Shown: positions 42,538-54,309 of the stretch, one piece after another
Layout: every line of letters starts with the position of its first letter
How positions within the stretch are numbered: position 1 is the stretch's first letter
From: Phymorhynchus buccinoides
Taxonomy: Eukaryota > Mollusca > Gastropoda > Neogastropoda > Raphitomidae
NCBI GenBank assembly: GCA_017654935.2
Contig: CM065712.1
Location: 27,278,154-27,342,153 of the forward strand
DNA length: 64,000 bases
Direction: 5' to 3'
Notes under the pieces: model-generated
The model's input: only the letters and a program-made list of their open reading frames with translations
Database searches by the model: none
Told to the model about the DNA's origin: nothing
Position numbers and translations under genes: made by a program

Positions 42538-42760
42538 GGGTTCGAACCCGGCTGGTGACGGTGTTGTATCCTTGGGAAAGATACTTTACTCCTATTTCCT
42601 GGACCTTCAGATGAGACCTAAAACCGAGGTCCCGTGTGCGAACGCACGCACAAGATCTTGCGCGCACGAGCCCATTCCACTATTCGGTACGAGTAAGCCG
42701 TGTGTGCCGGTGGGATGGATGACACGAATTCACATAGCAGCACGCATCCTGTGCGTGTCT
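42538..42760 (+). mobile_element. tRNA-derived SINE (plus strand), head truncated
   Basis: B box GGGTTCGAACCC at 42,539, then the GTATCCTTGGGAAAGATACT motif, then GATGAGACCTAAAACCGAGG and TCCCGTGTGCGAACGCACG. The order is as in the minus-strand SINE at 48,825-49,232. The A box is lost in a GA-rich tract. Confidence 0.8.
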
Positions 42761-42886
42761 GAATGAAGACCGGTGAGCGCAGGACAGGATAAACATCCCC
42801 AACTGGCAACTGGAAGAAGAAGAACCATCAACTTGATGATGGTGGTTGGGAAAAGAAAGAAGATATAACACGAACACTGAACAGGG

Positions 42887-43355
42887 CTCCCAATCGTCCC
42901 GCAAAACAAGGGGTCCCAAGGGACTCCTTCACTTACGGCGGGATAGATCATAGAGGGTCCCACTCCCAGTGGCAGTGGAATAGAGGGATCCGGGTGATGT
43001 ATGCAAATGAGAATGTCACCTCTGTCGGCCATGATGGCTGGATTATTCGGGTTGCTAAGATACTTGGCGGTGGAACGCATTGAATTCTGATGTTTGCTTT
43101 TCAGTTTTAGTCCTGAACATTTAACTACTGCACAGTTTATTACCATTGTGACGATTTGTCGAAACTCACTGACGCTTGTAGCGTGCACGCGACAACGCTC
43201 ACCTCTGTAATCTGAACCAAAAAGGCGCTCCAGCCAAAATGGCGTCCGACTTTCGTTACCAACAAAATCACGTGACATTATGACGCTATCCCGGATCCTC
43301 TAATGGGACCCCCTGAACATTCTTTTAGAGGGTCCTGTAGAATTGGAGCCCTGAC
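42887..43355. mobile_element. Nonautonomous hAT-like element, CAGGGCTCC ends
   Basis: Left end CAGGGCTCCCAATCG, right end GAATTGGAGCCCTG in inverted orientation. Internal phrases (CAAAACAAGGGGTCCCA, TAGAGGGTCCC) recur in the copies at 59,420-59,815. An 8-bp target duplication was not found. The TIR start CAGGG suits hAT. Confidence 0.75.
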
Positions 43356-43796
43356 CAAAAATATATCATATCACGCTCACTTAGCTACTTAGTACTCTAC
43401 CACCTTGACCGGTTACTAAACTTACAGTTCACACGCCGGCAACGGCCCCAGCTTAGAAAACCAAGTGAAGTCTAGATCTATTCTATTCTAACACGTCAAA
43501 TCAACTTTTTTTTTCTCCAGATAAAGGTTAAAAACTGGTACTGACTAACTTGAAACCACTACTAAAGTAGGCCTAAGTAAGAGAATAGTTAAGTTTGACT
43601 GGTCACTTACAGGAAGGAAGAGACAAAAATAAACCTCTCACCTCCTTCAACGTCTGCTGTTTACAAATGGCTGGCTAAAATGTCTAGGTGGATCGATTTG
43701 ATTGGATGGAAGTAAGTTATGTGCTTACGTCATTTATTAGCTACCCCCCAAAAAAATGTATGTTCTTATTATATTTAAATTATTGTGTCTTTGAAC
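43356..43796. other. No gene recognised
   Basis: AT-rich sequence without repeat matches that I can see. Confidence 0.4.
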
Positions 43797-44335
43797 AAAG
43801 GGTAATTACTCTCTTTTTCTAATTAACTCCCCTCCACCAAAGTTGATTACGATACCATTCACCTAGCATTGCGTGGTTGAGAACCAAAGTGAGACAAGCA
43901 AAGCATCATTCTTAAAAAGAATGTGCCAAGCTCGCCTTTATGACCCTCACCCACACAGTACACATCAACAATGGTGGAGAGGACAACATACAAACAAATC
44001 AACACATGTCCAAGAGTGGCATAGCCTTCTAACCTTGAACATGTTACACATAAACACATGAACATGTTACACATAAACAACATACAACACAGAACAAACT
44101 GGTAAGCCTCGAAATAAAGTTTGGTTAATCAAAGAATGAAATAGTGAGGCCAAGAGAGGAGATGACGAAATTGAACAAAGGGTAATTACTCTCTTTTTCT
44201 AATTAACTCCCCTCCACCAAAGTTGATTACGATACCATTCACCTAGCATTGCGTGGTTGAGAACCAAAGTGAGACAAGCAAAGCATCATTCTTAAAAAGA
44301 ATGCAATGCTAGGTGAATGGTATCGTAATCAACTG
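43797..44335. repeat. 131-bp direct repeat with an inverted 31-bp end
   Basis: GAACAAAGGGTAATTACTCT through TTCTTAAAAAGAATG occurs at about 43,794-43,923 and again at 44,173-44,303 with essentially no difference. Directly after the second copy, CAATGCTAGGTGAATGGTAT...CAACT (44,303-44,334) is the inverse of the segment at 44,220-44,250, so copy 2 folds back on itself. Confidence 0.92.
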
Positions 44336-44715
44336 TTGTCCGAAACATAAAACGAAGAAAAAAATACTTTTACATAATTTGGTGCATGAAAAAAAGGAAA
44401 AAATGCAAAACAAAGGAGGAAAAAAAGAAAGAACAGAACAGAAAATTAAAAACAAAAATGAAGGCAGATGTGGTGTGAGTTGCATGATGAGTGAGCAAGA
44501 TAGCGGAGAGCAGATGAATGATTGGGTGAGGTGTGAGAGTAACATATTTGTTTAAATGTAAATTTCTGTTTCTTGTTTTCAATCAATATTCTAATTTGGA
44601 TGTATAACTTACTTTACACAGTGGAAGACAATATTGTATTTGCGTTTGTACAATGCCAATGGACAATAAGGAAACTTGCCATCTATGACTCATGTTTTAC
44701 ATCATAAAATCAAAA

Positions 44716-45972
44716 TACAGCAAAACTCGGTTATAAGAAAATCGAAGGGAGATGATGTTTTGCTTATTACCATATCCAAGTTTTCTTATATCCGAAACTC
44801 AGATATAAGAAAACATTTTGAAGTTTTTTCCCTTATAAACAAATTGAATGGGGAAAAGGGGGAAAAGAAAAGAAAAAGAAAGACAGAAAAACAAAATGAA
44901 GAGAAAATCCTTTTTTTTAATTTGATGCATGTCATAAAATCAAAATAGTCTACTAAGAAAAAGATTCAAAGTAGCCCACAACAACTTAACTAAGAAGCCT
45001 TTTTTTGTCTTTTTACTGTTATCAAATGCGTACCCCTTCACCTTTCTTGTACTGAATTATTACCATTTACTGTCCACCCATGCAGCTTTTCATCGATCGT
45101 TTGCTTTTGTTTATGTGGATGTTCGTCCACATATTCAGTTATTTGTATTTATCTTAAAGAAATGAATTGCCTTTTCCTCTCTGCCATTGCTGCTGAAAAT
45201 GTAAGGATGGACAGTCTCTCTACCACCAACACAAAAGTACTCATATTTTTTTCTTCTGCTCAACATTTATTTTGCACAGAATACTGAAGGAAAGTATGGA
45301 ATAAAGGAACAAAAGCAACTCAATTAGTCTTGTAATCAAATGTCTGTACTGTTTAGAATGTCTGTGACACAACTGGTATGAGGTAAACTTTCCCTTTTTG
45401 GAACGACTTCAATTTTCTCGGAACATCCTTTCAGTTCAGGTCCAACTCACTTTTAAAGACAAACTGAACTAACACGATTAAATCCCTTGTTTTTTTCTGG
45501 GTAGCTGTGACCCACATACAAATTCCCCCAACTTCAAATTGAGGCTGCTCTTTAAAATGTTTCGTTTTCAATTTGGTGGCATTTGTATGGGAGTCAAACC
45601 TGGTCAAAACAAGATTTTGTACCAGCTATAAGAAGGAAAACACGTGGAACCCGTGATTTTGACACGTGATCTGGTGGGTCTTTAAGAAAATGTTGTCAAT
45701 GTTAATTCGCTTAGAAGTAAATAGAACTCGCTTATAAGAAAATTAACTGCAAACCAACTCTCTTGTATGACATCATTTTCTTATATCCAAGTTTCCATTG
45801 TGGATGGGAGAAAAAAATTGCTTGCTTATAGCCGAGTTTTCTTATAAGCGAGTTTCTTATATCCCAGTTTTGATCATAGATAAGAAAGAAGTTCGGCAGG
45901 GAATTTTATTTGCTTCATTGTAAGCGAGTTTTCTTATAAGCGAGTTTCTTATAAGCGGAATCGGCTGTATAT
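44716..45972. mobile_element. Nonautonomous pogo/Tigger-like element
   Basis: The left end TACAGCAAAACTCGGTTATA and the inverted right end TTATAAGCGGAATCGGCTGTA are of the pogo/Tigger type, flanked by TA. Near the right end the motif TTCTTATAAGCGAGTT is repeated several times (45,830-45,955). No transposase frame. Solo or partial ends of the same type occur at 17,122, 41,215-41,249 and 46,440-46,497. A second family (GTGACCCACATACAAATTCC, 45,505-45,690) is nested inside. Confidence 0.75.
45460..45690. mobile_element. MITE with AAAGACCCA ends, copy 1
   Basis: GGGTAGCTGTGACCCACATA, TTCAAATTGAGGCTGCTCTT, TTTGTATGGGAGTCAAACCTGG-type blocks and GATCTGGTGGGTCTTTAA match 60,030-60,261 in inverted order. 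Confidence 0.75.
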
Positions 45973-45989
45973 ATATTTTTTTCGGATTC

Positions 45990-46500
45990 ATTTTTTTCCA
46001 CTAAGTAATGAGGAGAAAGAAACATGTTTTTGAGTGCCTTTCAATTTCGTTGATGAAGGTGGGTAGAGGGAGTAGTGAGACTGTGACGTATACATTGATG
46101 AGTATTTACAAAGATCAGGAAGGGACAATTTTTGTTATTGTAATGAGGAGGAACCACAAATGACTTTATTAAAGAAGTTTTTTAAAATTTTAATTATAAC
46201 ACAGTTGTTATTATGGGTGGGTGGAGGGAGTGGTGAGACTGTGACGCATACATTGGTGACGTATTTACAAAGGTCAGGAAGAGGACAATTTTTTTTTATA
46301 TTGTAACCGAGGAGCCAGTCCTGTGGGGAACCAAAAGTAACTTTACTATAGCAGTTTTTAAAAATTATAACCGAGTTGCTACTATCCGAGGACTACTTAG
46401 TAATAAAACAGTAGACCTTTGGCCGGGAACCAGTGCTTTCCTTTACTGTAACCGAAATTTCTTATAACCGAGTTTACTATAAACGGGGAGTACTGTATAT
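45990..46500. repeat. Local duplication and a Tigger-like right end
   Basis: GGGTAGAGGGAGTAGTGAGA and the following 120 bp (46,060-46,165) recur at 46,217-46,330 with a few changes. The interval ends TTATAACCGAGTTTACTATA...GTACTGTATAT, the right terminal type of the pogo/Tigger-like family. Confidence 0.7.
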
Positions 46501-46559
46501 CAGCAAATATCTTCAACCTGATGAAGTTGGCTGATTGACTTGAAGAAGAAGAAGACTCC

Positions 46560-46804
<245 letters not shown>

Positions 46805-46869
46805 GGTATTTGGTACATTCAAGTCACATACTTATCTCTGTGAAATTCGGGCTGCGCCTACCCGATTAT

Positions 46870-48175
46870 CGTGTACTTTGATTTTGTTCAAGTCAGATTT
46901 CATATTTGGTCGTTTCTGTCGAGTAGCAATGATCATAAACTTAGATTTCCGAGGATGTAGAGCCATATGATTTAGGTCACTCCATGTTTCTAGTTTTGCA
47001 AGGTCGTTTTTTCTGTCGGTTAGAACTAACGAAGTCTGTGTTCTTATTTTTGTTATGAAGTGTACTATCATCAGCAAACAGTTCACAATCGGATGAGACA
47101 TGCAAAGGAAGATCATTTATACTGTAGACAGAAAATAAGACTGGCCCCAGGACTGACCCTTGGGGGACACCATACATCATGGATTTAAATGAAGAATGTT
47201 TACAGTCCTGAAAAAACTAATTGCTGCCTGTTAGTTAGAAAGGATGAGATAAGATTGATTGACTCTTGCGATAAATAATATAATTTTAGTTTTTGTATAA
47301 GGAGATTATGGTCATTGGTATCAAACGCTTTGGCAAAGTCAACGAATACTGCCCCAGTGATAAGATCATTATTTATGTTTGAGTGCCATTGCTCTGAGGT
47401 TTGAAAGTGCAGTGTGACAAGAATAATTTTTTCTGAATCCGCTTTGGCTTGGATGAAATAAATTATGTTCATCAAAGTGGGATTGGATCATATTTTTTAA
47501 ATGCTTTTCTAATGGTTTTGATAGAACAGATAAAATAGATATTGGTCTGTAGTTGGAAGCATCATTTAGGTCATCAGATTTGAAAAGGGGAAGCACCCTG
47601 GCATCCTTGAAAGCTTGAGGAAAATAAAATTTTTTGATAGGGACAAATTGTAGATATAGGTTAAATGTTCAGCAATGATTGGTGCTGCTGTTTTAACCCT
47701 TTCAGCGCCAGCCATATTTCAGGCCAAAATTCCATGAAATGTACCTGGGTAGAGAACTAAATCCACCTGCAGTATTGGGGATTCTTCTGTGACATATATA
47801 TAAAATTAGGTCTATCCTTACTTCCCAAAACTATGACAATAGGGTCTTTGGATAATAGACCCCAATTTGATGCCTTTTAGGCATAAAATCACTATGGTGC
47901 TAAAATGCCACTATGGCGGTGAAAGGGTTAATAGTTATGTTATCTATATCGTCTAAACCACGAGCTTTAGACTGACTTAAAGAACATAAATGACAGTAAT
48001 ACTTCATATGATCATGTGCACCAAGGAACTTAAAATTAAGACGAGATTTTACATTTTTCGACTCACAAAAGTGTTTGAGTAGTATCAAATCATTATGTTC
48101 AGTGTGGTTTTCTTTAATAATCGTATTGGAAACTGTAGAGAAATGATTGTTTAAATATTCAATTGATAAATTCGT
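46870..48175 (-). pseudogene. Non-LTR retrotransposon, RT region, frameshifted
   Basis: The minus strand from about 48,175 to 46,880 shows, over several frames, SKARGLDDIDNITI (47,960), SNYRPISILSVLSKPLEKHL (47,550), HPSQSGFRKNYSCHTAL (47,450), VFVDFAKAFDTNDHNLL (47,350), GVPQGSVLGPVLFSVYINDL-type block (47,170) and LFADDSTLH (47,090), then LETWSDLNHMALHPRKSKFM. All RT motifs occur in order, with at least three frame changes. A TTAA-type MITE sits in the upstream linker (47,693-47,931). The sequence belongs to a different lineage from the CR1-like copies at 12-13 kb. Confidence 0.88.
47693..47931. mobile_element. TTAA-type (piggyBac-like) MITE, full copy
   Basis: TTAACCCTTTCAGCGCCAGCC at the left and GGCGGTGAAAGGGTTAA at the right, with TTAA on both sides. 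No coding capacity. TTAA targets and CCCTTT ends suit piggyBac-derived MITEs. It is inserted in the non-LTR element. Confidence 0.9.
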
Positions 48176-48176
48176 A

Positions 48177-48597
<421 letters not shown>

Positions 48598-48824
48598 CTT
48601 TACTGAAAATCTTTCAGCTTTGTTCCAGTTTAATGACAACTTCATAGTTATTTTCTTTTTAATTTTTAAAAGTAAAGCCAATACACGGACCCCCCCAAAA
48701 AGCACCAAAGAAAAACAACACTAAAATAAGATTCCCTCCTTCCTAGCCTCTCTATCTCAGTCTTTAATCAACCACATCACTATTTCCGTGCAGGCGTTTT
48801 GCAAATATGCATTAGAATAGGTAT
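48598..48824. other. No gene recognised
   Basis: Unique-looking AT-rich sequence between the CA repeat and the SINE. Confidence 0.35.
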
Positions 48825-49071
48825 TAGGTATCAGGTACTTTATAGTCACAGAGGCATCTCTGTGAAATTCGGGTTGCTCCCACCTGGAGAGCGCGTCGCA
48901 GCCAGAGGCGCGCCACCTCTTTTTTTTTTTTTTTTTTGCAATGCGATTTTTGTGTGACTGATGAGGAAGGAAAGGGGTGGCGGTGGTGGTGGGGGTGGGG
49001 GTAAGCTTTGACCAAGTGACAATTTTCTCGTTGCCACTGGGATTAACGTGGGCTAAGTGCATGGGCACACG

Positions 49072-49102
<31 letters not shown>

Positions 49103-49232
49103 TCCACGTTCAGACCGTAAGGCCTAGTGCAGAGTGAGAGGGGGGAAAAAATCCCCTGTACCCAGGTTCGAACTCGGGTTTACTTGACACGAGGCGAACG
49201 CGTTACCTCTGTGCCACTCTACACTTGTAGAG
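48825..49232 (-). mobile_element. tRNA-derived SINE, nearly full length (minus strand)
   Basis: From its 5' end on the minus strand: A box GTGGCACAGAGGTAACGCG (49,217-49,199), B box CCGAGTTCGAACC (49,179-49,167), CGATAAACCGAGGTCCCGTG (about 49,085), GCACTTAGCCCACGTTAATC, a poly(A)-like run and the 3' block AGCAACCCGAATTTCACAGA ending near 48,825. Copies at 14,452 (tail half), 46,560 (head) and 42,538 (plus strand) belong to the same or a sister family. Confidence 0.85.
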
Positions 49233-50089
49233 AGAGAGATAGAGATACGTGTTTTCAGTTGAAACGCACCTTATTTGATTAAAAAAAACCCAACAAGACA
49301 AGAATCATAATAATCAGTATACCACTAGAAATGTTCAGCATAATAAGACTGTCATCACAGTAAGTTGAAAATATTTTTTGTTATAAAAACAACACTATTG
49401 CACACACACACGCACATGTTGTACAAAAATAATTTATAGACCATAATATTATTATCATAATGGCTTTATAAGCTATAAAGCCATTTCAAGCCACAGTTGT
49501 ACAGTGCATGGAGGGTTGGTAGTGATTTGTGGTATAATGTGTTCATAATAATTATTATTATCAGTTACACTTTCCAAATATATATATATATGGCATTCTT
49601 ACACTTGTCCTACTATGAGGGCATTGCTAGAAAATTGTAATCTATAGTAATAATAAGACAGTAACAACAATGTTCTTATCTATAACTGTAAAAACATCTA
49701 TTACGAGACAATTGCAAAACAACAGCAACGCAATATAAGCTAAAAAAACAAAACAAACAAAAACTTGAAACAGACTGCAACGTCACTGGAACATACAACA
49801 AACAAACAACTACACGACAAGTGCAAAGTGACGTTATCTTATTCACGAGAGACAAAACAAAGCTACTGGATATTTCGGCGAATGCGACTTTATCGACACA
49901 GACAAACAAGAAAACAGCAAACAGCAAACAGCAAATATAGCAAAAGGAGCAAAAAGCAGGCAACAAAAGGAGCAAAAAATCAACAAGATCAAAAAACAAT
50001 ACTTTCCCATTACAGACCAATGCGTAGATAAACGTTTTAAAAAAAATGTTAATAAAAAATGTACGTGTGTAATATCACATTTAAATAAT
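49233..50089. other. No gene recognised
   Basis: AT-rich. Open frames at 49,676-50,169 are A/C-rich repeats without domain signal. Confidence 0.45.
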
Positions 50090-50620
50090 AGCAAAATGAA
50101 CCAGCAAAAGCACACTACTTTTAAACAATATACTGTTAATATGTTTAAAAACCAGCAAATGACAAACACAAACTACACTACTTGTAAACAATATACTGTT
50201 AATATGTTTAAAAACCAGCAAACCACACTATTTTTTTAAAAGAATATGCTGTCAATATGTTTACAAACCAGCAAATCACAAACCAGCAAATCACACTACT
50301 TTTAAACACTATACTATTGATGTGTTTAAAAACCAGCAAATCACACTATTTTTAAAACACTATACTGTTAATAAAAACCAGCAAATAACACTATTTTTTA
50401 AACACTATACTGTTAATATGTTTAAAAACCAGGAAATCGCACTCTTTTAAACACATACTGTCAATTTTTAAAAACCACAAATCACACTACTGTTAAACAA
50501 TTCTGTGTTTAAAAACCAGGAAATCGCACTACTTTTAAACAACATACTGTCAATATGTTTAAAAACCAGCAAATCACACTATTTTTTAAACAATATGCTA
50601 TTAATATGTTTAAACATTAA
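50090..50620. repeat. Minisatellite of about 55 bp
   Basis: About ten units built on ATACTGTTAATATGTTTAAA then AACCAGCAAATCACACTA with a T run of variable length. Some units carry partial deletions. Confidence 0.92.
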
Positions 50621-50904
50621 ACAATGCTTACCGGTAAACAATCACAGCTTTTCATTGTTCCCAAAACGATAGTAAAACTTGGACTAAAAGTAAAACTAAC
50701 AAACAACAATAAAAGCGCAACAAATAAATAAAATTATTTAAAAAAAGAAAATAACAACAGAATAGATTTACTAGATTTACAATCATAGCATTAAATAAAA
50801 AGTCCCCCCCCCAAAAAAAAAAAAAAAAAAAAAAAAATCCAAAAAAACAATCAGATACATCTTCGACCAAATAACAACAATATTATCATCATCATTAACA
50901 ACAT

Positions 50905-51580
50905 TTTTTGATAGACAAATTGTAGATAAAAAAAAAAAAGGTGAAATGTTCAGCAATGATTGCTGCTTTAACCCTTTCTCCGCCAGCCATATTTCAGGCC
51001 AAAATTCCATGAAATGTACCTGGGTAGAGAACAAAATCCACCTGCAGTGTTTGGGGGATTCTTCTGTGACATATATACAATTAGGTCTATCCTTACTTCC
51101 CAAAACTATGACAATAGGGTCTTTGGTTAACCCTTTCGCCGCCAGCCATTTTTTCAGCCCCAAAAATGCCATTAATAAACTTACCAGGGTAGAGAGAGAA
51201 AAAAACTGCAATATTGCGAATTCTGTTGTGACATGTATAAAATTAGGCTTATCCTTACCTTCTAAAAGTACGAAAATAGTGTCTTTGGATAACAGGCCCT
51301 GATTGGATGCCTTTCATTGATATGGGTGTTAAATCATTGTGGTGCAAAAATGCGACATTGGCGGTGAAAGGGTTAAAGACCCCAATTTGATGCCTTTTAG
51401 GCATAAAATCACTATGGCGCTAAAATGCGACTATGGCGGTGAAAGGGTTAATAGACCCCAATTTGATGCCTTTTAGGCATAAAATCACTATGGCGCTAAA
51501 ATGCGACTATGGCGGTGAAAGGGTTAATCATTATGTTATCTATATCGTCTAAGCCACGAGCTTTAGACTGACTTATCATC
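50905..51580 (-). repeat. Duplicate of the 47.6-48.0 kb non-LTR segment, with nested MITEs
   Basis: The outer flanks ACAAATTGTAGATA...GTTCAGCAATGATTG and ATGTTATCTATATCGTCTAA..CCACGAGCTTTAGACTGACTTA match 47,643-47,690 and 47,936-47,980. The MITE inside (outer TTAA at 50,968 and 51,524) sits at the same place, so the MITE was present before this duplication. Confidence 0.88.
51127..51376. mobile_element. TTAA-type MITE inserted into another copy of itself
   Basis: A full copy with TTAA at 51,127-51,130 and 51,373-51,376 lies within the outer copy (50,968-51,527). The outer copy's tail (GACCCCAATTTGATGCC to GAAAGGGTTAAT) then occurs twice, at 51,378 and 51,453. Confidence 0.88.
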
Positions 51581-52137
51581 ATCATCAACAACAACAACAA
51601 CAACAACAATAACAACAGCATACCAACAGCTTAACAAAAAACAATTCACCATCAAAACACCAAGCAATATCATTCTTATTTTCACGTTTTTCCTAGAACT
51701 TATCAGTCACCAAGCTTTGGAATTACTGAAAATCACGTGACCAAGGAGGCACTATTTTTCTTCTTCTTCTTCGATCGCTCAGACAGTTTTCTGTCAATTA
51801 TGAGCGTAGATGCGTCATGCTGCCGTTACGCGCCTAACTAAGAAATAGTTAGGCCCAGCAAGTCCGACTAAGTCAGTCTATTATGATATCCATAGATCAA
51901 ACAAATATTATGCAATCTTCTCTTTTAAAAAAAAAATCCTTCATACACACATGCGCGCACGCGCAGAAAAAGAACCAAAGAAAAATCATATAAAATGAAA
52001 ACAAACAAACTGTGTTGTGTTTTTTTTGCACTTGGGTGACAAAAACTGACATGCAGATTATTCGTTACATCAATTATCACGCTGAGCTTTTCCTTGAACC
52101 TTGAAGTGCTAATGTTACTACTACTTTCCTCTCCCCC
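51581..52137. other. No gene; a repeat shared with 23.9 kb
   Basis: 51,777-51,870 repeats the block GACAGTTTTCTGTCAATTATG...CTAACTAAGAAATAG from 23,933. A TTC repeat (51,760) precedes it. The rest is unassigned. Confidence 0.5.
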
Positions 52138-52412
52138 TCCGTCAGCGACCGACCCTCTCTGCTTTCAAAGCTAACCTCAAAGCCCACCTGTTTCCCCCCC
52201 CCCGTCATTAGAGCTCCGCTCTCTTTCTCTTCTCTCTCTTGCCATTAGGTCTGTTTCTGCTATATTCCATTTATGTCATCCGTGTGTGTTCGCTTTTGTA
52301 TTGCGTTTTTGATTGAATGCGCTATGAATGCTAACGTGTGCGTGCGCTTTGATTTGATTTCTATCAAGATTCAGCGCCGTATAAATACTGTATGTTGTTG
52401 TTGTTGTTGTTG
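52138..52412 (+). pseudogene. Non-LTR retrotransposon 3' end with (TTG)n tail
   Basis: Starts with the ORF2 C-terminus phrase SAFKANLKAHLF in broken frames (about 52,158-52,195), then a 3' UTR ending GATTCAGCGCCGTATAAATA and (GTT)n at 52,393-52,415. The GCGC..TATAAAT end is typical of this element class. Confidence 0.75.
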
Positions 52413-52807
52413 TTGTAAACGTACATATTCTTCTTCTTCTTCTTCTGTATGCATTTGTTGTTGTTCTTCTTCAATTTTGTATTTTTTTCTTTTTCTTAAT
52501 GGGCAGATTTGCCCAAAAAAGGCTTTTAGTTAAACGTGCCTAAATCTTTAACCATTAAAAAGTTCAATAAATCAATCAAATCCTCTTCATCTTCTGTATG
52601 CATTTCTTGTTCTTCTTCTAGGTTGGCATGATGTTAGTTATTCACCGGTTCTGTAATGTGAAGGGGGGGGGGGGATGGGGAGGGGAGAAGGAGAGGGAGT
52701 GCAGGTTCGAAAGGTTCAGGTTTGGGAAAGGTAGGTTGTGTGTGAGAAATCACTGAGAATGTGTGTGTGTGTGTGTGCATGCTTGCGTGCGCACGTGTAT
52801 GCGACTC

Positions 52808-52881
<74 letters not shown>

Positions 52882-53281
52882 CTTGCGTGCGCGTGTATGT
52901 GACACTCTGTATGTGTGTGTGTCCTTGACTGTATGTGTGTGTGTATGTGTCTGTATCTCAATCTCTCTCTCTGTGTTTGCGAGTGAGTGTGAGTGTGTGT
53001 GTATCTGTGTGTGCATCCTTGATTGTACATGTGTGATTGTGTGTGTGTGTGTTTGTGTACATGTAAGCACGTGCATGCGCGTGCACGCATCTGTAAATGT
53101 ACGCGAGTTTGCTGCCTAATATCCTGTGCACGCGTGCGTGTGATCGTTTGATTTGTGAAAGTTCTCCCAATACAAACAACGACTTAATCAAACAAAAACC
53201 AAACAAACCAAGCAAAAAAAAGGACAAACAAACTCGATGGCTTCTATTTTTTTCTCTTTTCTGTCTTTTTCCCCTCCTTCT
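52413..53281. other. No gene; (GT)n and TTC repeats
   Basis: (GT)n at 52,814-52,878 and a set of imperfect GT arrays to 53,050. A possible 3' flank of the minus-strand gene. No poly(A) signal was pinned down. Confidence 0.5.
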
Positions 53282-54309
53282 TCACTTTCTGCCTTTTTTC
53301 TTGGCAGGGCCTGGGGACCTCGAAGACGAGGCCACTCTCTTAGCGCCCCTCCCCCTCCCTCTTCCCCTCCCCCTACCTCTCCCCTTACCCACTTCCTCTT
53401 CATCTTCCTCCTCCATCTTTTCACACTCTTCTTTTTCTTCCTTTTTCCCTTTCGCTGCTCCCCTTCCCCTCCCCCTGCCCCTCCCTCTCCCCTTACCCAC
53501 TTCCTCTAATTCCTCCTCCTCTTCTTCTTCTTTTCTTCTTCTTTTCTCCCTTCCGCTCGTCCCCCTCCTCCCTCTCCCCTTACCCCTTCCTCCCTCCTCT
53601 TCCCTTACCCACTTCCTCTAATTCCTCCTCCTCCTCTTCTTCTTCTTCTTCTTTTCTCCCTTTCGTTCCTCCCCTCCCCTTCCGCTCCCCCTGCCTCTCC
53701 CCCTGCCTCTCCCTCTCCCCTTACCCACTTCCTCTAATTCCTCCTCCTCCTCTTCTTCTTCTTTTTTCTCCCTTTCGTTCCTCCCCTCCCCCTTCCCCTC
53801 CCCCTGCCTCTCCCCCTGCCTCTCCTTCCAGCCTTTACTACTTCCTTCTCTTCTTCCTCCTCACTCTCCCCCTCCCCCTCCTCCTCCTCCTCTCTCCTCC
53901 GACCTTGACCTCGACCTTTACCCCTGACCCCTGTTTTGCCACCAGAGGTCGCTCCCTTCTCCTTCTTGTTCTTGTCTTCTTTGCTGAAGGATTTCTCTCC
54001 CTTCTTCAACGCTGCTGCGGCGGCGGACGACTTCGCTTTGCTAGCACCACTCTCAGCACCCTCCTCCTTCCCCGAAGCGGTGGACTTTTCCCCTCCGGCG
54101 GACTTTCCACGGGAGGACTTTCCCCCACCGGTGGCGGACTTTTCCTGGAAGGCCTGGACCATGTCCTTGTAGCGGGCCATGACGGGGCGCCAGCCGCCGG
54201 CGGACTTTGGGAAGGACCAGTGGTAGCCGTCGGTGAGGATGGAGAAGCGGAGCGCCCCGACCAGTTTGTCGAACAGGACCTTCTGGGGCCACGGCTTCAG
54301 CTTGAGAAC
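53282..54309 (-). CDS. Minus-strand gene, terminal exon with RG and K/E-rich repeats
   Basis: The acceptor AATACTACAG ends at 54,310. The exon opens VLKLKPWPQKVLFDKLVGAL, then SILTDGYHWSFPKSAGGW and MARYKDMVQAFQ, the end of the conserved region. After that comes a Ser/Ala/Lys-rich linker and then tandem units that alternate an Arg-Gly run with a Lys/Glu run (about 110 bp each, starts near 53,390, 53,490, 53,611 and 53,727). In the conserved frame the first stop is at 53,734-53,736, giving 192 codons. The units below it are in other frames, and one of those ends in a convincing basic tail (SPGPAKKKGRK, stop at 53,282). Variable purine runs between units shift the frame, so the true C-terminus is uncertain. 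RG repeats suggest RNA binding; the K/E runs suggest a nucleus or nucleolus location (inference). Confidence 0.75.

Noticed and set aside
49676..50169. A protein gene in the A/C-rich stretch
   Set aside because: Repetitive AAACA/GCAAA composition, no domain, and frames on both strands are equally open.
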